Below are positions 13,966 through 26,000 of a stretch of 64,000 nucleotides of DNA, in pieces. The stretch's first letter is position 1, and each line of letters starts with the position of its first letter. The DNA lies in NCBI RefSeq assembly GCF_032062135.1, contig NC_092862.1, positions 98,353,525-98,417,524 on the forward strand, written 5' to 3'. Origin of the DNA: Pyxicephalus adspersus. Taxonomy: Eukaryota > Chordata > Amphibia > Anura > Pyxicephalidae. A program made the position numbers and the translations under genes. The notes beneath the pieces are model-generated. The model worked only from the letters and a program-made list of their open reading frames with translations. It was not told the DNA's origin and did not search any database.

Positions 13966-14159
13966 TTCCACACTTCTGGGATCTTATCAGGAAAGATGTC
14001 AGTGCTGTGGATATCTACCTGTTTGTTGATAAATGTTACCAACTACACAGGGCCAAAATCAGGGAGTTAACTACTATTTGTTGTTCTAGTATAATATTTA
14101 TAGTTATTTATGTCCTAAAGAATGGGGATTTAAAAAAACTAAATTCCAAGCATCATGTA

Positions 14160-14165
14160 TTTATT
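14160..14165 (-). terminator. LANCL2: Candidate LANCL2 polyadenylation signal
   Basis: TTTATT on the + strand reads AATAAA on the - strand, 413 bases after the LANCL2 stop. It is the first canonical hexamer downstream of the stop that I found. Others further on (about 13816, 13870 and 12835) are equally possible, so this is only a candidate. Confidence 0.3.
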
Positions 14166-14577
14166 TGATCTACTAAGCCATGTACTTTTTTCCTGTAGCA
14201 GTTTTAAGAATTAGGCTTTTCCTTTATACGTGATTGGGGAATTTGAGTAGAATGTACTAAACCATACCTATGACAATTATGTGTATGGAAACTAAAAGTC
14301 ATCAAAATGCATTGATATTCATATTTCCAAAAGGAAACATGAGAAAATGAACAAATGATCATCTTCAGTTTGCAACAAGATCACAGAATTATAATGATAT
14401 ATTCAATTTAGCCCAATTTCGGCAGCAACGGCTTCAGTAAACATTGACACAACACTCTGTAAAGAGTGGTGACAAGGTAAAGCTGGCAGCATGTGGGGGC
14501 ACTGAATATGACGGGTGGAAATTCTACATCTCCTCACTGCACACACAGACTGTATTCCAAATTCTCCTGCCAGCCCA

Positions 14578-14654
14578 TCAAAGTTCAAATGCAGGGAAGC
14601 GTGAAGTCTCTGGTGTCAACATGTCTGAAAGGAAGTGAACTGCACCAGCCATTC
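14578..14654 (-). CDS. LANCL2: LANCL2 coding exon 9 (last)
   Basis: 77 bases: two bases finish the split Gly, then MAGAVHFLSDMLTPETSRFP and AFEL, then TGA at 14580-14578. The acceptor is TTTCAG. Mammalian LANCL2, as I recall it, continues five residues beyond this point with a short charged tail. Confidence 0.94.
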
Positions 14655-16049
14655 CTGAAAAGAAACAGAGACAAACTCCAGTTTACTTTTCAAATGGGAG
14701 AAAATTTGTTAACTGGAGGGTTTTACACATACATGCATGAAAACTGAATTGCAGATGTAAAATATTGTTACAGTTAGAAAGATATAACTTTTGGTAATTT
14801 ATTTTTACTTGTCCATGCAGCCTGCTCAAATTAGTCATCTACAAGCAGTGGTATTTTTGTGGTAATCAGAATTGCGGGTACTGAAAAAAACTCTAGCTTG
14901 TAAAGCAGTCAATTTACAACATCCTGTTCCTGCAGCAGCTTCCAGGCTACTACTTCAGGAAAGAGAACACATTTTGGATTTGAAGATACAGTAGAACCTA
15001 GGTTGTCCGGAACTCCGATAACTGGAAAACTCAGATAACCCGCACCCGACAGCTCCGCTTTCTTGATTGCTCCTGCAGCCCCAGAGGAGCTGTGGCATGT
15101 GTTCTGCATCCAAGAACACATACCACAGCTCTGCTAGGGCTGCGGGAGCAATCAGAAGAGCTGAGCTGTCAGGAGGGCAGAGCAGAGCTCCGCTGATTGC
15201 TCTGCTCCCTGATTGGCTGAAGGGTCATCAGGGTTTCCCTTTTCTCAGCCATTCAGCACTAGAGGTGAATGGGGACAAGTCTCCCCATTGAAGTCCAGTG
15301 CCAATTGGCTGAGAAACCTCAGTTTCGGAGTAACCTCAGTTAAATTGAAGTTACACTTATCTAGAATTGGCCATTCCTCATGGGTGCTGGATAACGGAGG
15401 TTCTACTATTTTGGAAATTCAACTGTCTACTTTTCTTCAGCTCCCTCTGGTGGTGGTTAGGAGCAACTGCTACAGGGAGAGATGTAAACACAATGCTGCA
15501 AGGATTGAAGGCCATGTGTCTGAAATTATTTAAGTAGGCAAGTTGAAAAGAATAAATATACCTGCGATTTTTTAATTAAAACTCTCAAATGTTTTAAATA
15601 TATTGATGATACATGCTAGTAGTATGGTTATAAACCTCTCCCTATGGAGAATCACCCATGATGATTTAAATTGATGGTGGCTCTCGTTCCAATTTAAGTT
15701 GCTCCTGTTCATATAAGCTGTAATATAGTAATCACGTGCAGGCTGCAGGTGTCATACAAAAACAAAACCCTTCAACTTTAGGACAACCACTGCCACAGTT
15801 AAGTCGCAAAACTATCTGCTAATCCAATCAACAACTTTTTTATAATGTAATCAAGAACATTTTGATGTGCTGACAATTCATACAAGACAAGCAATCAAGC
15901 TTTTATTCATAATACCTTCGAAGAGAGAGTAAGGTCTGTCAGGGATTCTGCATCCATGTTTTCCATAATCTAAACACCACTCTGCAAACTAAAAGAAAGA
16001 AAATATACTAACACATGGGATTGGTAACCAAAAACAGCCACAATAATTA

Positions 16050-16087
<38 letters not shown>

Positions 16088-19000
16088 CTATATAATTTCT
16101 TCATCTGGTAAATGCTTTAAACAAAGGAGGTTCTAATATATAAGACATTTTTTATTAAATTTTGAACACCAAGCTCTCCAGAGAGGAACAGTGCCAATAC
16201 TAAAATGTAATGGCAGGCAGGGCTGGGGAGGAAAGGGGCAGATGATGTTGGATGTGCATCAGCTAGTAAATACAGAAGGTTCTACCACTTAAACTTTTAT
16301 TTAAAGTGAATATATTGTATTATAATATGTAGGTGCTCAGAGAAAGCAATTGAAGGAGGACAAGGAAAGCCTAAAAAAGCCAGTTGCTATGGGAACCGAT
16401 ACCAGAATATCACATTACAGAAATATAGTAAATATACAACATATTCAACTCCATAGAACCTAAACAGCTCAAAAATTTATTTCAGATTAATAACATGTTG
16501 TGTCTACATCTGAGCAAATCAAGCAGAATATAAAGTGTAAATCAAAAACCGACCCCCTACCTAATTACATTATGCATGTGTCTTTGTATCTTGCTTGCAC
16601 TTTGATGCTATGGTAGTGGAGGGGAAGTGTGCTGCATTTTTAATATCCTGATGCTAGCTGTGAATAGGTTAATGTAACTCAATTTCAAACAGCGACTACA
16701 AAAGCAGAATTCTTTTAGACCCAAATGTACCATGAAAGATCTGGATTTCCCTGAAGAGTTATTGCCTTGATCATAAAATATATTGTATGAGCTCTGAGAT
16801 GCCATTTACATCTGCCTGGCAGCCCTGAAATACCTCAGAGCAGCAAAACATTTAGATAGTCATTGCAAGTTGTGGAGTGCAGACACCCCAGGGACAATAA
16901 AGCATAGGTCAAGTGCATTGCGCTGTTAAAACCACAGCATAAACACAAACATGAACAAGTTATGTTTTTTTTATAGCTAAGTGGCATTTAAATGGGTGGG
17001 TGAAAAGGTAAAAGTAACAAAAATGAATGAAAATTTTAAAAAGACCCATGAAGAATACATGTCTGGGCAAAAATAGAAAAAGATATTTGGTACAGTACAC
17101 ACATAATCCCCATGTTTTATTCACTCAATAACACTGCAACTTCTACTGAATTGTAAAACCGATATCTCAAGCAACCTTGTCGGCCCTTTTACCCCAGTTG
17201 GACTGGGAAAGGGAAGATGTGCTGTAGTTCAGCAGGAAGAACACCTGAAAGGTTCACAACACAGTTTGGGAATAGAGCGCAACAAAGGAGAAACTTCATA
17301 AAGGGTAGGTTAGTAAGGTCATTGGATTTCTTGCAAATGCTCAGGAATTTTCTGTACCTGCAGTATTTTTAAATGATTGCATAAAAAAAAAACCACTTTT
17401 CTATGTATAGATTACAAGTCTATTACGTGATGGCCTTGATGTTTACTCATTACATATGCTGCCTTCTGCCTCTGTTTAGCATAAAGACCACGTGTACCAT
17501 ATGAGACCCATACACCCCTGACTGAGGCTGTCCAGTAAAACTGCTGATCACACTCCTTGACATTCACAGGGTTACTAAAAAAGCAATATACAAATTTGTA
17601 TATGCAATACAATAATTAAAATATGTTGGTCAGATTGGAATGTGTGTACACACACTCGTTGACCTCTGCAGGCTTTCTCTTGTTAAGCCTGGATAATCTG
17701 AAGGGTTGGATTTTTCCAGTAAAAAGCTATTATTTCCCTTATGACATGAAGGTCAATGGTGACTGGTAACTTTCTGTTACATACATATGTAATTTGAATA
17801 GTTTTTTTAATCCCTCCATGAAGAAAAAAAAAGAATGAAGTGTAAATTGCTGATTTACATATAATTCCTTTCAAGTCCTGTGCCTTTTATGTGCATGATG
17901 AGTTATTGAGTGGCACATGTACAACAGAAAGGAAGACTAAAAACTCTACAAAGTTAGTGGAATTCTCCTTTTGGACAGTTGTCACCAGAACAACTAACAT
18001 TTTGGGTATCCCATTACTTTCTGGCTCTGTGATTATGGGAAAAAAGTCATGTAGACAATTGTCACCAGAACAACTGTAAAATGTTGGCTCTTCCATTATT
18101 CACAGAGATGATGGTAACCAGCCGGGGGACACAGAAATAAAAGCTTGACAGAAACTAACTTTTTTTACTCCAAACTATTTTTCCCCTGTTGGAGCAAATT
18201 GAACCAGTTTTTTTTTTGTCTTGCGCTGGATCAACTATGTCTACAGGGTTTTTATCCGGGATATGTTTATTTTCCTGGTGGTTGAACTTGATGGACTTGT
18301 CTTTTTCAACCCATGTAAAAAAGGGTTTAGCTATAGATATTTTAACATCCCTGGGTACCTGTCACATCATATTTTAATACTAAATATTTTAAATGAACTG
18401 ACAGATGAAGCATCTACATGAGAGTATGATTACCTTGCAGGCTCTGTAGAGATATTTTCTGTCTTGAGTGTGCTTGTACAGAGAAAGGAATGCATATCCA
18501 TTTCCTGAGGTTCCATGACAAATGCCATACCCCTTCCTTAATAATCCTCTCTGCCAGATGACATCACTGCACTCCATGGCATCCTTCAAATACTTCTCAT
18601 CTTTGAAAAGCTAAAGTGAAATTTGTTTAGGGTTAGTAGAGCAAAACTTTAATCACTGCAAAGGTTCTGTCAATTACATACCGTGCATTTCATGATTGTT
18701 AGTTTCTTTTTACGAGATAAGCCCATTATTTTGCTAGGTTTAGACAGGAAACCTAATACATCTCTCTGTGTCTTATTGTTATTTAAATATAATATTTATT
18801 ACACTTCTCTGTTTACTGTAATATAAATAGCAGTAAAGAACCAAGCCGAATACAACTTTCTTGAATAGGAACTACCCTTCTATTTTAATATATATTGAAA
18901 CTGGGAGTCTGCCCCAACCTCAGACTGGTGCTGCATAAATATAAAAGACTGCATACATATCATACCAATAGATGTATCAAAAAACATCTAAGGGACTGTA

Positions 19001-22000
19001 GGGTAAAGTGACAAACATTTATGCAAGTATTACATTTAATCTCCTCATCAAATGTACAATGCAGTACAATAGAACTCAGCCTGCAAAAGCATGCATACCA
19101 GGGCATCAATAATTGCCTTGGGTAATAAGAATCTGGTTTTTTAATGACAGATTTGTATCCGTCGCCATTAAGCATTTAGTATTTACAAGCTTGAAAGGTT
19201 CACAAAAGCCATGAGAAATTAAAAACATTGAACAATATAAAATATGTGTAGTCCTATTATAAAAACAAAGGAAAAGTATGACTTAACATACACTTATTGT
19301 GGCTTTATTTTCATTTGGTGGGGCAGATGCCTATTATTTTGTATAAAACGCCCTTCCTGAGACACAAATTCTGACAGTAAACTGACTTTTATTGTAACCT
19401 ATGAACTATTTGTCCTGCAGCTCTAAATAAACAATAATGTCATTTACCTTCCAAGTGCCAGGGGTGTCCCATAAGTGATCTTAAAGAAACCAGACAGTCC
19501 GCTGAACAATTTTATGTACAAGCATGCATTTGTATAATGCAATTTAATTGCTTTCTGCACAGCAACAAGCGGCAGAGGATGTGAAGATAATTACAGTCTT
19601 CATGGCGGCAGCTAATGAACTAAATCTGGGTCGCAAAGCTCTGTTCGGCTGTCATTCTAACAAGAGACGTGCCAAGCTGTGAAAAACCTGTTGGCAACGG
19701 TGTTAAATTCTCTAACAGGATTTGTTAGGCACGGTACAGAAATATCTGCATTAACATAGTCAACTAAAGGATACACAAGGGTTTGTTTTGCTACACAGCA
19801 GCCAATTATTATGTTCTGCTCTAAGCAACTAGATCTTAGAAAAATCTTTAAATATGTAAAATGAAGATTAAATACTCCAATGTTACATAAAACTAGGTTT
19901 TTAATTTTTCAAAATGCAAATAGACAATCATTTCTGATTTGCTTTTAGAGGTATATTCTCCTGAACCATCATCCAACAGGACTCCTGTAGACAGATTGTC
20001 AGAGGCCGTCAAAAATCCCACATACAAATACTAAAATAATGACCTGTTTGTACCTTAAAACCTACTACAGCTGCCAGCCTTGTTTATCCTTCTCAACCAC
20101 CTATCAATTTTGCAAACAATTTCTTCTCTAACTTTCCATTTTATCACTTTTAATAATGGTTTCAAAAATTTCTTGAAAACTGGTCAAAACCTAAAGGTTG
20201 TTACCTAACTCTCATTCATAACAATCTTACCTTGGTCTCTGATACCTCAGAATTTAATTCTCCAGACTCTTTGGTAATAAAGGCTTTGTGCTCTCCTGAA
20301 TCTCCGTTCTCACATGGATCTTTAAATATACTTTCTATTAGTCCTACAATACTTATCCTTGCCCTCCCTCTCGTGCAAAAAGTTTTTCTCTTTTTTACTA
20401 CTCTTTTTTAGTCATTCCTTTCACTGCCTGCCAAATATTTAGTGAACGCAGCTCAAACTTCTAACAATAACCTATAAAAAAAATTTTACAGACCGGCCCC
20501 CTCATACAATCCTGTGTTAATTTTCGGAAACCATTACAAACAACCTCCTCACCTCACTTTCTCATACTTCTGCATGCAGGACTTCTTACTGGAGCATTTT
20601 TTGCATTCAACAAATCACTTGGTAGTCTCCCACTTTTGATCACTGCAACTGAAGTCAGGATAAGAGCAGTGGGATTTCAGTAAACCTTTTCTACCATTTC
20701 CTCTGCAGTGATTAAACCCTAAACCCAGTCCAGAGCACTTTCAGGTTCATGGTTTGCATATGCACAACACAGAAAAGGCATTAGGGCCGTTTTTACAAAA
20801 GGAACCATTACCTTATTTAAAAACAAAAACAAATGCCTCTTCTGTCTAATAATTGTTCCGTTACTGCTCCTGATTCCTGATCATTTTCAACTGCAGGGGT
20901 TACCTATACCTAAAAAAATTTAGGAGAATCTCATGACTTTTTTTAGAAAAAAAAAATTAAGAAGAAAAAAAGGGGGGGGGGGGGTCTTTTACCGCCACAG
21001 CATTAAAAACTGAATGGGAGCTCAGAGCCTCCAGGGATATATAACATAGGTGACTCCTCACCTCCACCTCCAGGTGGCTTCAGGCTGCTTCATCTGGACA
21101 TGTGCAGAAGGGGCTTTTTCCTGCAATTGGGAAATAAAAGTGCTGATCTCAGGCATGCTACGTTGCCTGATCTTGTGCCTGCGCAGTGTTAGATTAGGTG
21201 ACGTAGCCATAAGAAGAAAATAGCGGCTCTGGGACATAGGAGCATTCCAGAATGGTGTGGGACTGAATTGTGTTCAGCGGTGGAGGGATCGAGTTGTCTG
21301 CCAAAATAAAGGTGTGATTTTTTTATTTTAAGTTTAGTTTCACTTTAAGTGTTTACGCTATGAATGTTTCTTTTACTCAAGAAGTGCTTTTATGATGGTC
21401 CTATCACTTCACTGACCCTTTCATTTAAATGCACATTATTTTTCTCATTTATATTCAATGTATATACAATATATGTCTTTCATTTATCTAGCCTGCTCAT
21501 TTGAAGAAAAAAAATCAAAGTCAATTACTTTGTTCTTTAAATTTGTCTTATAGGTATACAATTTTAGATAAAAAGTTCATGTAAGTAAAAATTATGTAAA
21601 GCTGTTTAAATTATTTACTTACCTTATGTGCCTGAATGAGCATGTGTATAACTCCAGGAGCTCCATGACACCAGTGCACAAGCCGATCTGTTTCATTACT
21701 TAAAGATGAAGGGTAATTACCAGACCTAAACTTCTTGTGACGGACGTAATCAATACTTGGCTTCACTAACTCTGTCAGTGTGTCTTGTTCTACCTTTGTC
21801 AGGGGCTGTGGAAAACATATAAAAATATGTATAAAGATATGTTTATAATAGCTGAAAATACAATTGGTCTTTATGTGATGACTGTGTGTGCTAGAACTTC
21901 ATAATTTGCACATTCTAAGCAGGAGCGGATGTGAAGAATTCAGTGATTCCTTGAAGTACTGGTAATAGCCTGGTATATCACATTTACATACTTGCATATA

Positions 22001-23024
22001 ATAGTGTCCAGCATTATTTAGTATCTAAAACTGGACTGATACATTGTAGAGTAGGAACCTAACACCTACCAAATGTTACATCACATTAACAATTGACAGT
22101 TCTATGTTCATATGTAGAGAGATATACAGTGTGTTAAAAAACTAGAAAAAAGGAAACTGCAGCTAGTGATAGTTAGTGAAAAACAAGCCCCTTCTGGTTG
22201 TCATGGTCAAAAGTCCCCTTTTTAGTCTTCATAAACAAAGCTGTATGACTTACTTGCATTAGCATGTAGTAGATACCAGCCAGCCCATGTGCTGCGCCCA
22301 CATACTGCTTCTTGTGCCATTGATACAATAGAGGACAGCGGTCAGTCTTGTGCTCTTCTTTTGATAAGGTTTTCCCAGATTCTATGATGGCATCTACAAG
22401 CTGAAGTCACAATAAAAAAAAAAAAAATGGCATGAAAAAACAAAACAAAACAGCTTTTCCCACCTTTATTTTTTCTTTCGGGATATGGTCCCCAGACATT
22501 TCCAGTACTTTGGTGACAATACGACAATACTATGTTTAGGGGCTTTGCAATTTACTTGTAAAATTATTAAAGCCTAATTTAATATTGTGACATTCCACTT
22601 TTTGATTTTGACCTCAAAAGTCTAAATCTTGGGTTGTAACTAAGGTGGTCAAAATTTGTATGCTCAGTCTAGCATTCCCAAACACTGATTTATGGTGTGC
22701 AGAGGATTATTTACTATAAAGACATATTTTTATTGGTTATACTATCAGTATTTAAAAATGAATCATTTCAATTACATATATAACTAGACCAAAGACCCGT
22801 AGTTCAATGTAAGTTATTTTTACGTGTAAAAGATTTATTATTACATGAGAAACAACACTAACCTCTGTAATATTAGACTGAGGTACAGTTTCTGGACCAA
22901 TCTCAGAATTTAGGTAAAGCAATGCATACAGGTAGCCAGCTCTACCATACAGTAACTCATCCGGAATTTCAGAGTCTGTGCTCACTACTCCTCGATGTAA
23001 CTGCAGCAATCTAGATAAAAAATG

Positions 23025-23084
<60 letters not shown>

Positions 23085-26000
23085 CAAGTTAAGATGAATT
23101 AAAGTACCGGTATATATGACTACTATTTAAAGCATTAAAATCCATGATGATAAACAAAGAAATTCATAGGACAACGTAAACATTTTTATGCCATTATTAC
23201 AGTTTAGAACATAGAATTGTATGCTCTATTTAGCATGGATTCCATCTTGTAAATAAATTACATTAATAAATGAATAGATAGAGTAAATAGTAAATGTTAT
23301 TTAGACAATTCTAGTAACCAACCCAATGTCCCAATGGATGTAAATAGTTACACCACATTAACACAATATTATTGGTTGAGAAACTTGACTATCTATTAGC
23401 CATTTTTAACTTGGATTCCTTCAGAGGCTGCTAGGGGTTCCTTGAACTATGGCGGATTGATCTCCCATATAATTGATGCCTGCAAAATTCTGGGGCCAAC
23501 ACCACTTGGCCAATTGTGTGACTCTCATGATGTTTTTCTGTGGCTATAAAGATGTTATTCTCAACTTCACTGTAGGAAAGCATTCACTGGGACATTAAAA
23601 TTGTTTTAAGGGTTCCCTAAAAAGGTTGAGAAAGGCTGGTCAAGATTGATCATCATTGTCTGTTATTTTAGTTCAGTGTTTCTTGACCTTTTAACATTGG
23701 GAAACTCCTTAAAATAACTTTCAGGTCTTCCGGTAACCCCTGCTATAATTACTTTATTCAGAATTCACAGTACATTAGTGTAGTGGTCATTATGAAGAGC
23801 GCCCCTACATTGTTGTCACCATTACAGATAATCAACAAGATCATTGGTATCAGTTAAAGTGACCTCTGAAAGAACCCTAAGGTTCCACAGAATGCCGGTT
23901 GACAAACACAACTTTAGTTAGTTATATTGGGGATAAACAACAGGATTACTCTGCAGATGTGTCACTGCAAGCATATAATCCATGAAAATGAATTGACAGT
24001 GTTAGATTTTGCCCAATCCTTGCCCTCTTTAGGGTAATCCGCTTACCCCATAGAGCTTTTTTTTTTAATTAGCTAAAGGAAATGTGTGGGAGGCACAGGG
24101 AGGGCTGTCTGGAGATCAGACACTTGGCAAAATTTTAGATTTCTTTTAGAAAGTCATAGTCATAAATTTGGTCTATTTTACCATACATTGGTAAAACATA
24201 CACTACTTTCTTGACTTGTAATTTGTCTTTTTATAGATTGATAAACAGCTATATCACAGACACAGTCTTTTTAGTTCATTCTACCTATTTGCATTACTAC
24301 AATTTGTATTCCTAAGGCCTCTGAGAATTTATTCTAAAAGATGCATAGTTCATGGCACCATAACCCATTTAGGAGGTCATTACCTTAACGCTATCTTGGA
24401 TGAGCAATAATTACCAATCATCAAAAAGTCATATAGTCAAAACCTTGATGCAAGTAAACTGTCCAGAAATGACCACAGATTGGAAAACAATACCACACAA
24501 ATTAGGGTAAATCTACAGAGTCAGTACATGGCTGATGTTCCACTTTAAGGGTACCTAAAATATTTACCTCACAACTGCCCTGGCAGTATTTTAATGAATT
24601 ATCTAGTAATAGTTTCTAGCAGTTGACCTCAAGTATGTGCCATAAAAAATCTCCTGTGAGATGGGGCAATTTATTTGTCTAGCAGTTTATTTGTTTCCAA
24701 ATATTTTCCACCCCTTGACAGGTGCTATTGTGACAACATATTCCATATGATTTACTTAGCCTCCTGAGCGTTACACTGAGGTCTAGATTTCTGTACCAAA
24801 AGTGATCCACTGTTTTTCATGAAATTTTTTTTTAAATTGTAGACCTGTAACTTACAGAAATATGTCCGAACAAGGGTTCTAGTAGATAATATGAATATAA
24901 AAAATGTTTGCGACGCTGGATGAGCACAGGGGGACCAGGTAAGTATGGATGTACAAAATCTCGGGCTTAACCATCCTTGCAGTTTTTTTTTGCCCGAGCG
25001 AAGGTCGGGCTTAACTGCAAGGTGGTTAATCTGTCCTTGGTTCTAATGTTTATGACAATCTGTGCATATACATACATAGCTTAGAGATTAAAAAGTAAAT
25101 ACGACAAACTCAACTAACTTACAAATAAACAAAACTGTTCACTTGTATAAGTAACATGTCTAGAAAAAATATTATTGCAAGTCTACAGATTTATTTCAAG
25201 CAAAGCTGTTGTAATGTGGATAAATCCCCCATCTAATTCTTTTGATGACTTAATTACCTAAACTGCATTGTTCAGCAAAAAGTGCCAGCTCCAGCCAACA
25301 CACGCTTACTATGCCAGCTTCTGAAATCCTCCTCTCCCTATGGGACATTGTCTGCTTTTTAAGTAAAATCATTCTTCACCTCACATTTCCATTAGCAGCA
25401 ACAGAACTGGTTAGAGGTAACATAATATATTCAAGTTGCCAGAGGACTTCTCCTAATGTAACTAACCTTGCAATAGGCTACAAATAGGACCTCCATCAAA
25501 TTAACCACACACTCATTAATATGCAGCACTGGGGAAATGAATACATTTAGTCATATAATTAGCACAGTCAACAAAGAACACGTCCAAACAGTCTTAATTA
25601 GGCATTAACAATTACAAAACAACATTATAATGGGTGCAAAGGTATGTTGTCAGTAGCTACAGTCTCTGAAGCAAAAATGTTTAATATTTTGCTCACTGCC
25701 TACAATAACATTTTGTAAATAATGGACTCAAAGAAACACAGCGAAAAAACAAAACCTCTTACTGACTGATAGGTATTGCAAAATTTTGATGACATGGCCT
25801 ATGGTTATTAGTAGATATTCCTACACCTAAAAGGCTGCATACACACGTGCAATAGTCATTGGAAAGGACAAAAGACAGCAGGATGCATGAACAGTGCCGT
25901 TCTGCTCTATGGAGGGGAGGGGGAATAACGACAAAGCAGCACCCCACTGTGCTTTTCCACCTTGATTTACGTTCATTCTGTGGATCCGCCAGGATGGTGT

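Larger units (their letters stand above)
5240..14150. other. VOPP1-LANCL2 intergenic region (convergent 3' ends)
   Basis: About 9 kb between two genes transcribed toward each other. It holds a Tc1-like transposase relic (6072-6340), a short copy of a dispersed repeat (13855-13960) and unassigned AT-rich sequence. The stretch 7860-8800 has coding-like wording in several frames but many stops, and I could not assign it. No exon, tRNA or conserved ncRNA was recognised. Confidence 0.6.
15989..18433 (-). other. LANCL2: LANCL2 intron 7
   Basis: Intron of 2.4 kb. It holds an AC dinucleotide run at 16056-16084 and a duplicated block at 17975-18075. The remainder is unassigned AT-rich sequence. Confidence 0.85.
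18611..21622 (-). other. LANCL2: LANCL2 intron 6
   Basis: A 3-kb intron. It contains a run of 13 G (20972-20984) after an A-rich stretch, and a dispersed repeat-like block at 21060-21350 ending GTTTAGTTTCACTTTAAG. Nothing else was recognised. Confidence 0.85.
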
